Shown here piece by piece: positions 7,919 to 15,398 of a stretch of DNA of 36,569 nt. Below the pieces are notes generated by a model. It worked only from the letters and a program-made list of their open reading frames with translations, made no database searches and was not told the origin of the DNA. This DNA is from Nitrospira sp. (GTDB taxonomy: Bacteria; Nitrospirota; Nitrospiria; Nitrospirales; Nitrospiraceae). The DNA is taken from contig JACOEJ010000025.1 in the NCBI GenBank assembly GCA_024998645.1, forward strand, positions 1 through 36,569. Direction: 5' to 3'. Both the position numbers and the translations under genes were made by a program. Each line of letters begins with the position of its first letter. Within the stretch, counting starts at the first letter, position 1.

Positions 7919-7974
7919 GTAGGCTGTCAGCTCAGGTCGTTTTTTGTGTTCACTGTAAGTGAGAGGGCGAAGCT

Positions 7975-8481
7975 GTGTCTGAGTCGGCGTTGAAATCCCA
8001 GTGGTACGCACTTCGTACCAGGTCGCGCCATGAAAAGTTGGTGCGGGATCAGTTGGAGAAGCAGGGGATCGAACCGTTGCTGCCGACCGTCAGGCGACTC
8101 AGCCAGTGGAAAGATCGCAAGAAGGAGATCGAAGTCCCGCTTTTTTCAGGGTACTGCTTTGTGCGGCTTTCGCAGCAAAATAAACTCCCGGTGCAGAAGG
8201 TTGCAGGCGTGGTCGAAGTTGTGGGAAGCGGAAACCGTCCCGAGCCGATTCCAGATGAAGAGATCGAAGCGTTGCGAACCCTCGTCAACAGCGTGCTTCC
8301 ATACGATTCGCATCCGTATCTTTTCGAAGGGATGGCGGTGGAAGTGGTACGAGGGCCTTTGCAAGGCGTGCACGGGATTCTCATGCGAAAGGACAAGCGC
8401 CATCGATTGGTCATCGGCATTCGATTGATTCAGCAGGCGGCGGTGGTGGAGATCGATGCGATGGATGTGGTGTCCGCGTGA
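7975..8481 (+). CDS. Specialised NusG paralogue, UpxY/RfaH-like antiterminator
   Basis: 168 residues from GTG 7975, with GAGAGGG at 7961-7967 seven bases upstream. The NGN domain occupies about 8-105: WYALRTRSRHEK, then GIEPLLPTVRRLSQWKDRKKEIEVPLFSGYCFV, the NusG pattern that contacts the RNA polymerase clamp. The KOW part follows with GMAVEVVRGPLQGVHGILM. Members placed at the head of long polysaccharide operons (RfaH, UpxY, LoaP) travel with the polymerase and suppress termination. The 28-kb co-directional run downstream fits that role. An ops-type recruitment site was not recognised. Confidence 0.88.
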   Translation: MSESALKSQWYALRTRSRHEKLVRDQLEKQGIEPLLPTVRRLSQWKDRKKEIEVPLFSGYCFVRLSQQNKLPVQKVAGVVEVVGSGNRPEPIPDEEIEALRTLVNSVLPYDSHPYLFEGMAVEVVRGPLQGVHGILMRKDKRHRLVIGIRLIQQAAVVEIDAMDVVSA

Positions 8482-8717
8482 GAGGAGTGACGATGCGAGG
8501 AAGTGTTCAGCATCGGGGGGAGATGTGAGGTGGATGTTGCGCCGTTGAGGTGTGCGGCTCAATATCTGAACGAGAGCGGGGTTTATTCAGAGCGCCTTCC
8601 TTGTCCGGCTTCTGCGGGATGACAATGTTGCAACAGGGCGAACTTCTGAAACACCATTCGATATGCAATCTTCGGTGAGTCATGTGTTAAACTCCCGAGA
8701 AAATATGTGGGGAAGCC
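8482..8717 (+). promoter_or_regulatory. Leader region with possible extended -10 promoter
   Basis: 236 bp without a convincing gene. TGTTAAACT at 8685-8693 is an extended -10-like element (TGn followed by TAAACT), 24 bp before the first radical SAM gene; the -35 position holds nothing good. CGATGC (8491-8496) and GCATCG (8510-8515) can pair into a small stem just after the NusG-like gene. I see no U-tract terminator. This is where a NusG-type recruitment element for the long operon would be expected. Confidence 0.35.
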
Positions 8718-9821
8718 ATGTCTGATATTTTTAGAATAGATAGTCATAAACTCACCTTCCACCCTGGCCGAGTAGGGCAGTTTCTTGAGGCCGGGGATGA
8801 TTGGGAAAAAGCCAAAAGTGTGTACCCCATTTATGTGGAGATGTCTCCCGTCGGAGCATGTAACCACCGGTGTACCTTTTGTGCGGTCGACTATATCGGC
8901 TACCAAAGCCGAATGCTGGATGTGGAGATGCTGTCCAAGCGCTTGTCGGAGATGGGACGCCTCGGGGTAAAGAGCATCATGTACGCCGGCGAGGGTGAGC
9001 CGCTCCTGCATAAGCAGATCAACGAGATTGTGAAAGCGACCAAGGATGCCGGTATCGACGTCGCCTTCACCACCAACGCAACCGTGTTCAATGATTCTTT
9101 TATTGAGCAGTCATTGCCGCGGACTTCCTGGATCAAAGTGTCTCTCAATGCCGGGGTAGCGGCGACGTATGCGAAAATTCATCAGACGCATGAGCGTGAT
9201 TTCGATCGTGTCGTCAACAATCTCAAGCGTGCGATTCGATCGCGAGCGGAGCGAGGGCTGGACTGTAACATCGGAGTCCAGTCGCTGTTGCTGCCGGAGA
9301 ATGCGACGGAGATGGAAACGCTGGCGTTAATATGCCGGGACGAAATCGGATTGGATTACGTGGTGGTGAAGCCCTATTCTCAACACCTGTTCAGCGAAAC
9401 GCATCTTTATGAGAACGTGGATTATAGCGCGTATCTGGCGATGGCCGAGTCGCTGGCGAAACTCAATACCGACAAGTTTCAGGTAGTGTTCCGCGAGAAG
9501 ACCATGAAAAAGTATATGGAGAGTGAGGGCGAACGATACACGAAATGCAATGCCACCCCTTTCTTTTGGGCGTACGTGATGGCCGATGGCGCAGTGTATG
9601 GCTGCAGCGCGTACTTGTTGGACAAGCGATTCGAATACGGCAATCTTAACGAGAACTCGTTCAAGGAAATCTGGGAGGGAGCCAAACGTCAGGCGAACTT
9701 CCAGTACGTGCGGCACGAGTTGAATATTCATGAGTGTCGGAAGAATTGCAGAATGGACGAAGTGAATCGCTACCTTTTTCAAATGCGTGAAGGCCTCGTG
9801 CGTCACGTCAATTTCATTTAG
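8718..9821 (+). CDS. Radical SAM protein with C-terminal SPASM-like cysteines
   Basis: 367 residues from ATG 8718, ribosome site GGGGAAG. The radical SAM cluster motif is CNHRCTFC (Cys 48, 52, 55), followed by AGEGEPLLH, the usual glycine-rich SAM-binding segment, and FTTNAT. Four more cysteines lie near the C-terminus (277, 296, 340, 344; GCSAYL and CRKNC), placed as in SPASM or twitch domains that carry an auxiliary iron-sulfur cluster. The protein starts with DSHKLTFH and ends with HVNFI. Both ends recur in the second radical SAM gene at 15395, so the two are paralogues. Radical chemistry on a sugar or nucleotide sugar (epimerisation, dehydration or carbon-carbon bond formation) is possible. 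The reaction is unknown. Confidence 0.88.
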   Translation: MSDIFRIDSHKLTFHPGRVGQFLEAGDDWEKAKSVYPIYVEMSPVGACNHRCTFCAVDYIGYQSRMLDVEMLSKRLSEMGRLGVKSIMYAGEGEPLLHKQINEIVKATKDAGIDVAFTTNATVFNDSFIEQSLPRTSWIKVSLNAGVAATYAKIHQTHERDFDRVVNNLKRAIRSRAERGLDCNIGVQSLLLPENATEMETLALICRDEIGLDYVVVKPYSQHLFSETHLYENVDYSAYLAMAESLAKLNTDKFQVVFREKTMKKYMESEGERYTKCNATPFFWAYVMADGAVYGCSAYLLDKRFEYGNLNENSFKEIWEGAKRQANFQYVRHELNIHECRKNCRMDEVNRYLFQMREGLVRHVNFI

Positions 9822-9838
9822 CTCGACCTGCTATCCAT

Positions 9839-10834
9839 ATGAAAACCATTGTAACCGGCGGAGCCGGATTTATAGGCAGTCACTTGTCGGAATTGCTGCT
9901 GGCCGAGGGGCATGATGTCGTCGTCGTCGACAATCTGACTTCAGGCCGGCTTGAGAATTTGAAGTCGGTGGTCGGCCATCCGAGCTTCAAGTTTGCGAAT
10001 GCAGACATCCGTGATCCTTCGGCGATCCAGCCATTGTTTGAGGGGGTGGACTGGGTGTTTCATCTCGCAGGGTTAGCGGATATCGTTCCGTCCATTGAAA
10101 TGCCGAGCCAATACTACAGTACGAACGTGTCCGGCACGTTCAATGTCCTCGAGTGCGCGCGGCGAAGCGGGGTCAAGCGATTCCTGTATGCGGCGTCGTC
10201 GTCGAGCTACGGCATTCCGGATCAGTATCCGACTCCGGAGTCGGCCCCCATTCAACCCCAATATCCCTATGCGCTGACAAAATACATGGGTGAAGAACTC
10301 GTGCTTCACTGGGCAAAAGTCTACAGGTTTCCGACGGTGTCATTGCGGCTGTTCAACGTTTACGGAATCCGGTCCCGCACTACCGGGGCTTATGGTGCGG
10401 TATTCGGGGTGTTCCTGGCGCAAAAACTGAACGGGCGTCCTTTTACCGTCGTCGGAGACGGCACGCAGACAAGGGACTTTACCTATGTCACGGATGTGGC
10501 CGAAGCCTTTCTCTGTGCGGCGCAATCGAGTGTTTCCGGTGAGGCGATGAATGTCGGGAGCGGCAATCACTATAGCGTCAACCGGTTGGTTGAATTGCTG
10601 GGAGGGGCTGTCGAATATATCCAGAAGCGACCGGGAGAGCCGGATTGCACCTACGCCGACGTCAGGAAGATTGAGAAGCTGATCGGCTGGCGGTCCCGCA
10701 TTTCGTTTGAGATGGGGGTACGTCAAATGCTCGAGCGAATCAATGACTGGAAAGACGCGCCGGTATGGAATCCGGCGAGTATCAATCAGGCGACTGCTGC
10801 ATGGTTCCATTATTTGGGAGACGCGCGATCGTGA
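9839..10834 (+). CDS. NAD-dependent epimerase/dehydratase, extended SDR
   Basis: 331 residues. The NAD-binding loop is VTGGAGFIGSH at the N-terminus with VVVVDNLTSG as the second strand. The active site has the SSSSYG serine region and YPYALTKYMGEE, giving the YxxxK pair; DGTQTRDFTYVTDVAEA is the substrate-side motif. This pattern fits UDP- or GDP-sugar 4-epimerases and 4,6-dehydratases of the GalE/WbpP class. A 4-epimerase is somewhat more likely, because the serine position lacks the D-E pair seen in dehydratases. It is 17 bp after the radical SAM gene and its stop overlaps the SIS gene start. The substrate may be the sugar activated by the nucleotidyltransferase-kinase two genes downstream. 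Confidence 0.88.
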   Translation: MKTIVTGGAGFIGSHLSELLLAEGHDVVVVDNLTSGRLENLKSVVGHPSFKFANADIRDPSAIQPLFEGVDWVFHLAGLADIVPSIEMPSQYYSTNVSGTFNVLECARRSGVKRFLYAASSSSYGIPDQYPTPESAPIQPQYPYALTKYMGEELVLHWAKVYRFPTVSLRLFNVYGIRSRTTGAYGAVFGVFLAQKLNGRPFTVVGDGTQTRDFTYVTDVAEAFLCAAQSSVSGEAMNVGSGNHYSVNRLVELLGGAVEYIQKRPGEPDCTYADVRKIEKLIGWRSRISFEMGVRQMLERINDWKDAPVWNPASINQATAAWFHYLGDARS

Positions 10835-11436
10835 TGCCAGCAACGACGACTCTTTCGTTAAAAACATGTGCGGAGCAATTCGCAGCCTTGCTTGACCGTT
10901 GTGAAGCCACAGGAAAAAAGAACGAGGCGTTGGGGCTAGAGCCTGGAATGACCGCGGTGATGGAACGGCTCGCTCAGGCGCGTCAAAGCAAAAGCAGCGT
11001 CTATGTCATCGGTAACGGCGGGAGTGCGGCGGTAGCGAGTCACACCGTGAATGATTTCCTGAATGTCGCCAAATTGCGCGCCTTTACGCTTCACGATTCT
11101 TCTCTCCTGACTTGCATGGCCAACGATTATGGTTATGAAAATGCCTTCGCGCGGATACTGGCGCAAGTCGGGAAGCCTCATGACGTCTTGATTGCGATCA
11201 GTAGTTCGGGGAATTCGAAAAATATCCGCAATGCGGCGGCGCAGGCAACAGCGAGCGGCATGTTCGTGATTACGCTCACCGGATTTGCCGGCGACAATCC
11301 TTTGCGGTCGTTGGGCGACGTCAATCTTTGGCTGGACGCCCGCAACTATGGGCAGGTGGAAATCGGGCATCAATTCCTGTTGCACAACATGGCCGACCGG
11401 TTCGGGGCCAATGACGGTGAGCTGGCAAAGTCATGA
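10834..11436 (+). CDS. SIS-domain sugar isomerase, GmhA-like
   Basis: 200 residues from ATG 10834, sharing one base with the preceding stop; GTG 10831 is also in frame. YVIGNGGSAAVASHTVNDF and ISSSGNSKN are the two phosphosugar-binding loops of SIS proteins, and HQFLLHNMADRF near the end is like the GmhA C-terminal helix. GmhA converts sedoheptulose 7-phosphate to D-glycero-D-manno-heptose 7-phosphate. This protein is in the GmhA/DiaA group, but its loop lacks the usual GmhA wording (GNGGSACDA), so the substrate may differ. Its place directly before a kinase-nucleotidyltransferase is the gene order expected of a heptose-phosphate route. Confidence 0.85.
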   Translation: MPATTTLSLKTCAEQFAALLDRCEATGKKNEALGLEPGMTAVMERLAQARQSKSSVYVIGNGGSAAVASHTVNDFLNVAKLRAFTLHDSSLLTCMANDYGYENAFARILAQVGKPHDVLIAISSSGNSKNIRNAAAQATASGMFVITLTGFAGDNPLRSLGDVNLWLDARNYGQVEIGHQFLLHNMADRFGANDGELAKS

Positions 11437-12956
11437 CGACTCAAAAAATTGTGTCGGTACAAGAGCTGGCTGAGCACTCCCGACAGCTACGGGGAGCCGG
11501 CAAACGCGTGGTGTTGTGCCATGGGACGTTTGATCTGATGCATATGGGGCATATCCGGTACCTTCAGAGAGCGAGACAGGAAGGCGACGTGTTGTTCGTG
11601 ACGGTGACCGGAGATGCGTTCGTCAATAAGGGGCCTGGGCGGCCTGTGTTCAGCGAGCAATTGCGCGCTGAAAGTCTGGCGGCGTTGGCGTGTGTCGACT
11701 TTGTCGCGGTGAACCATGCGGTGTCGGCTGTTGAAGTGTTGCACGACATCCGTCCGAGCATTTATGCCAAAGGGAGCGATTATCGTTCGCACGGTGACGA
11801 CGTCACGGGAAACATTGCGCGGGAGCAGGAGGCGGTCGAAGCACATGGCGGCCATATTTTCTATACCGATGAGATTACGTTCAGCTCAAGTAATTTACTG
11901 AATGAACACTTCAATGTGTTCTCTCCTGAAACGAAGGAGTTTCTGCAAAGCTTTCGAAGCCGCTGGTCGGACAAAACGATTCAAAGCCAGATCGCGTCTC
12001 TTTCTGACCTGAAGGTATTGGTCGTGGGCGATGCGATCGTCGATCAGTATCACTACACGGTGCCGCTGGGGCAAACCGGCAAGGGAAATGTGTTTGCGGT
12101 TCGATATGACTCCGAGGAGCAATTTGCCGGAGGGGCGATCGCAGTCGCGAACCATATCGCCGGTTTTACGGCTTCCGTGACTCTCGTCACAGGTCTGGGG
12201 GCAGTTGACAGCCATGAGCAGTTTATTCGCGAGAAATTACTGAAGAATGTGAATCCGGTATTTTTCTATTTCGAGGATGCGCCGACCGTCACGAAGCGAC
12301 GTTTCGTTGACTCTGACCTGGCGAAGTTGTTCGAAGTATATTTCTTCAGGGAAGATCCGCTCTTGAAGGAAGCCGAGGACAGCGTCTGTAAATGGCTGGA
12401 GGCGCATCTTGCTTCATACGACGTGGTGGTGGTGCCGGATTTCGGCAACGGATTTATTACCCCCGCCATGATCGCACTGCTTGACAAGAAAGCGAAATTT
12501 CTCGCCGTGAATACCCAAATCAACAGCGGCAATCGCGGGTATCACGTGATTCACCGCTATCCAAGAGCGGACTTTGTTTCGCTCAATGAGCCGGAGTTGC
12601 GCATGGCAGCTCACAATCGCCACGACTCGCTCGAAGTCGTCGCGAGACAGGTCGGAGAGCGGGCTCAGGTCAGGCAATTGGCTGTGACGCGGGGCACGAA
12701 AGGCGTCATGATGTTTGATCGGCAGAGCAAGACCTTTTATAAGGTGCCGGCGCTCTCTACAAGGGTCGTGGACCGTATCGGGGCCGGTGATGCCTTTCTG
12801 TCATTGGCCGGGCTCTGTGCGGCCAAACGGTTGGACCCTGAGGTGGCGGCGTTTGTCGGCAGCGTTGCCGCTGCGATGGACGTCCAGATTGTGTGTAATA
12901 GAGAACCGGTTGATCCGGTGGCGCTGAATAAGTATGCGGCGACCTTGTTGAAATAG
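11433..12956 (+). CDS. Nucleotidyltransferase-PfkB kinase fusion, reverse of HldE order
   Basis: 507 residues, ATGA overlap with the SIS gene. Residues about 20-160 are a cytidylyltransferase-like domain with CHGTFDLMHMGH (29-40), the HxGH site at 37-40. Residues about 190-500 are a PfkB/ribokinase-type kinase: VVGDAIVDQYHY at its start, FAGGAIAVANH, and RIGAGDAF (GAGD 450-453) with the catalytic Asp. E. coli HldE has the same two activities, kinase first and adenylyltransferase second; here they are swapped. The expected chemistry is sugar phosphorylation at C1 and transfer of a nucleotide to the sugar 1-phosphate. It could make ADP-heptose for the WaaC and WaaF enzymes in this window, or activate a different sugar. 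Confidence 0.9.
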   Translation: MTTQKIVSVQELAEHSRQLRGAGKRVVLCHGTFDLMHMGHIRYLQRARQEGDVLFVTVTGDAFVNKGPGRPVFSEQLRAESLAALACVDFVAVNHAVSAVEVLHDIRPSIYAKGSDYRSHGDDVTGNIAREQEAVEAHGGHIFYTDEITFSSSNLLNEHFNVFSPETKEFLQSFRSRWSDKTIQSQIASLSDLKVLVVGDAIVDQYHYTVPLGQTGKGNVFAVRYDSEEQFAGGAIAVANHIAGFTASVTLVTGLGAVDSHEQFIREKLLKNVNPVFFYFEDAPTVTKRRFVDSDLAKLFEVYFFREDPLLKEAEDSVCKWLEAHLASYDVVVVPDFGNGFITPAMIALLDKKAKFLAVNTQINSGNRGYHVIHRYPRADFVSLNEPELRMAAHNRHDSLEVVARQVGERAQVRQLAVTRGTKGVMMFDRQSKTFYKVPALSTRVVDRIGAGDAFLSLAGLCAAKRLDPEVAAFVGSVAAAMDVQIVCNREPVDPVALNKYAATLLK

Positions 12957-12969
12957 CACGGGACTGGCG

Positions 12970-13932
12970 ATGAAAAAAACGGATCAGTTAGCATTGTTTC
13001 GTTCGATGTTACGAATCAGGCGGATCGAAGAAGCCTTGGCTGATCGTTACGCCGAACAGGAAATGCGTTGTCCGATGCACTTGTGTATCGGGCAGGAGGC
13101 GATCGCCGTAGGAGTGTGCGCGGCTCTATCCGATCACGACGTCGTATTCGGTAATCATCGGGCGCATGGGCATTACCTTGCCAGAGGCGGCAATTTGAAA
13201 GCCATGATTGCCGAGCTGTACGGGCGGGTGACCGGTTGCTGCGGCGGACGGGGCGGCTCGATGCACTTGATCGACTTAGGGGTCGGGTTTATGGGAGCGA
13301 CGCCGATTGTCGGAGGCACTGTTCCGTTAGCCGTCGGGTCAGCCTGGGCGGCCGCGCTCATGGGAGAACCGCGGGTCAGCGTGGTGTTTTTTGGAGACGG
13401 ATGTTTTGAAGAGGGAGTCGTTCACGAATCACTCAACTTTGCTGCGTTGCACAAACTTCCCGTGGTGTTTGTTTGCGAGAATAACGAATTTTCCGTCTAC
13501 ACGCGTTTGACCGAAAGGCAGCCGGATCGGCCGATTTATCGAGTCGCTGAGGCGCACGGGGTGGCGGCGTATGCGGGTGACGGCAATGACGTTGAAGCCG
13601 TGTTGTCCATCGCACAAGCTGCGGTCGCCAAGGCGCGGCAGGGTGAGGGGCCGCAGTTTGTTGAATTGAAAACCTATCGTTGGCGGGAACATTGCGGTCC
13701 CAGTTTTGACGACGATCTCAACTACAGATCCAAACCGGAAATCGAGGATGGACTGAAAGATTGTCCGATCGCGAAGCTCTTAACAAGGCTGAAACAGCGC
13801 CACGCCGCGTCTTCTTCAGAGGTTAGCAGTTTTGAGGCGGAGATACGCGAAGAAATCAAGGAAGCATTCCAGTTCGCCCTTGCCAGTGCGAAGCCATCAT
13901 CCAAAGCGGCAGAGGAACGGCTCTATGCTTGA
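12970..13932 (+). CDS. Thiamin-diphosphate dehydrogenase E1 component, alpha subunit
   Basis: 320 residues from ATG 12970. The thiamin-diphosphate motif runs GDGCFEEGV from 142 to ENN ending at 172, the GDG...NN spacing of the 2-oxoacid dehydrogenase E1-alpha family. CIGQEA and HRAHGHYLARGG near the N-terminus and YRWREHCGPS near the C-terminus agree. Relatives in pyruvate, branched-chain and acetoin dehydrogenases pass an acyl or acetaldehyde unit to a lipoyl E2. No E2 or E3 gene is in the window. Inside a sugar cluster, a carboligase role (adding a two-carbon unit to a carbonyl sugar) is worth considering but is inference. It overlaps the beta-subunit gene by 8 nt. Confidence 0.92.
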   Translation: MKKTDQLALFRSMLRIRRIEEALADRYAEQEMRCPMHLCIGQEAIAVGVCAALSDHDVVFGNHRAHGHYLARGGNLKAMIAELYGRVTGCCGGRGGSMHLIDLGVGFMGATPIVGGTVPLAVGSAWAAALMGEPRVSVVFFGDGCFEEGVVHESLNFAALHKLPVVFVCENNEFSVYTRLTERQPDRPIYRVAEAHGVAAYAGDGNDVEAVLSIAQAAVAKARQGEGPQFVELKTYRWREHCGPSFDDDLNYRSKPEIEDGLKDCPIAKLLTRLKQRHAASSSEVSSFEAEIREEIKEAFQFALASAKPSSKAAEERLYA

Positions 13933-15013
13933 TTCGGCAGGGCGGGATATCACCTTCGCGCAGGCGATTCGTGAAGGCATTGACCAGGCGATGGAACGGG
14001 ATCCCAGGGTCATTGTGATCGGAGAGGGCGTCCCCGATCCCAAGGCGATCTTCAACACCACGGCCAAATTGCAGGGGAAGCATGGCGCGCGCCGTGTTTT
14101 TGATATGCCGCTGTCGGAAAACGGAGTCACCGGGGTATGCATCGGCGCAGCGTTGTCGGGCATGCGCCCCGTTATGATCCATCAGCGGATCGACTTTGCG
14201 TTGCTGGCGATGGACCAGTTAGTGAATAACGCGGCGAAGTGGCATTATATGTTCGACGGGAAAGCCTCGGTGCCGATGGTCGTGCGCCTGATAGTAGGAC
14301 GCGGTTGGGGGCAGGGGCCGCAGCATTCGCAGAGCCTCCAGGCGATGTTTGCCCAGGTGCCCGGCTTGAAAGTGGTCATGCCCACGACGGCCCATGATGC
14401 GAAGGGGCTGTTGATTGCCGCGATAGAAGATAACAATCCCGTTGTGTTTATCGAACACCGGTGGCTGCATCAAATTAAGGACCATGTTCCGGAAACCTAC
14501 TATCGAGTTCCGATCGGCAGCGCAAAGCTGTTGCACGAAGGCGACGCCGTGACGGTCGCGGCATTTTCCTATATGGCAGTCGAGTCTTTGATTGCGGCAA
14601 AGGCCTTGCTGTCAACGATGAGTATCGGCGTCGACGTCCTGGACATGCGCAGCGTGCGGCCGCTCGATATGGAGAGTGTCATACGCTCCGTTCAGAAAAC
14701 CGGTCGATTGATTGTCGCGGACACAGGGTTTCGAACGGGCAGTATCGCCGGAGAAGTCATCAGCCAGGTCGTCGAGCATGCGTTTGATGCGCTCAAGGCG
14801 CAACCGGTGCGCGTCGCATCACCCGATCACCCGGTGCCCAGTTCTCCCTTTATGGCGGAGGAGTATTATCCTTGGGCTCAAACAATTGCCGATCAGGTGC
14901 TTGATCTGCTTCGCGCCGACAAGAGCACTTCTCAGTATCGAGAATTGTGCGATCGGGTGGCCCGGAAGGGGCCGCACGACACGCCGAATCTTGGATTCAC
15001 CGGGCCGTTTTAA
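13925..15013 (+). CDS. Thiamin-diphosphate dehydrogenase E1 component, beta subunit
   Basis: 362 residues from ATG 13925 (AGAGGA upstream). The beta-subunit series is seen in order: FAQAIREGIDQAMERD, VIGEGV, RVFDMPLSENGVTGVCIGAALSG with the glutamate that activates thiamin diphosphate, HSQSLQAMFAQVPGLKVVMP, DVLDMRSVRPLD and HPVPSSPFMAEEYYP. Compared with usual E1-beta proteins the C-terminus is extended by roughly 30 residues (after LDLLRADK), with no motif I recognise. It forms an alpha2beta2 enzyme with the preceding gene by analogy. The pair is set between an activated-sugar kinase and a second radical SAM protein, not beside E2/E3 genes, which argues against a catabolic dehydrogenase complex. 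Confidence 0.92.
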   Translation: MLDSAGRDITFAQAIREGIDQAMERDPRVIVIGEGVPDPKAIFNTTAKLQGKHGARRVFDMPLSENGVTGVCIGAALSGMRPVMIHQRIDFALLAMDQLVNNAAKWHYMFDGKASVPMVVRLIVGRGWGQGPQHSQSLQAMFAQVPGLKVVMPTTAHDAKGLLIAAIEDNNPVVFIEHRWLHQIKDHVPETYYRVPIGSAKLLHEGDAVTVAAFSYMAVESLIAAKALLSTMSIGVDVLDMRSVRPLDMESVIRSVQKTGRLIVADTGFRTGSIAGEVISQVVEHAFDALKAQPVRVASPDHPVPSSPFMAEEYYPWAQTIADQVLDLLRADKSTSQYRELCDRVARKGPHDTPNLGFTGPF

Positions 15014-15059
15014 AGGATTCCCCAAGGTTTTAACCGCGGCTAGATAGGGATAGAGAGTT

Positions 15060-15398
15060 ATGGCTGGCACGATTCAGTATGCGAACGCAGATACGCCCGT
15101 ACCGGGGCATGCCTGGAGTCGATTACGAGATGACGAGCGGCTGGAGTTGGTGAAGAGCACCGTGGGCGGGAAGTTGGGAGCAGCGGGCGACAACTTCGTG
15201 TTCGTGGAGGCGAAAACGGATGGCCAGGTGATTCTTGCTCTGCGTGAACCCGTTCCTGCGGATAAGCGCGGGACTTTGTTGCTTGATCTTGAGGCATTCT
15301 TGAAAGAGTCAATCGATCCGGGCCTTGCCGTCTGGCTTGAGCCGCTGGGTGACCGTAACTCGCTGCGAAATCTGCGCGGGATTGAGGTGAAAGCATGA
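15060..15398 (+). CDS. Small protein of unknown function
   Basis: 112 residues from ATG 15060, after a 46-bp gap, overlapping the second radical SAM gene as ATGA. I do not recognise a family. It is predicted soluble, with no signal peptide or membrane segment, and alternates strand-like stretches (FVFVEA, QVILALREP) with helix-like ones (LLLDLEAFLKES). The end GDRNSLRNLRGIEVKA is a compact motif. A lipoyl-domain lysine motif (D-K-A after acidic residues) and a carrier-protein D-S-L are both absent, so it is unlikely to replace the missing E2. A close partner of the E1 pair or the radical SAM enzyme is the simplest reading of the position. Confidence 0.7.
   Translation: MAGTIQYANADTPVPGHAWSRLRDDERLELVKSTVGGKLGAAGDNFVFVEAKTDGQVILALREPVPADKRGTLLLDLEAFLKESIDPGLAVWLEPLGDRNSLRNLRGIEVKA

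Noticed and set aside
8482..8717. JUMPStart/ops element for RfaH
   Set aside because: The GGCGGTAGCGT core was looked for and not found in this leader.
15060..15398. The 112-aa protein as a missing lipoyl (E2-like) partner
   Set aside because: No lipoyl-lysine motif (acidic-T-D-K-A) is found; the sequence around VEAKTDGQV is only a superficial resemblance.
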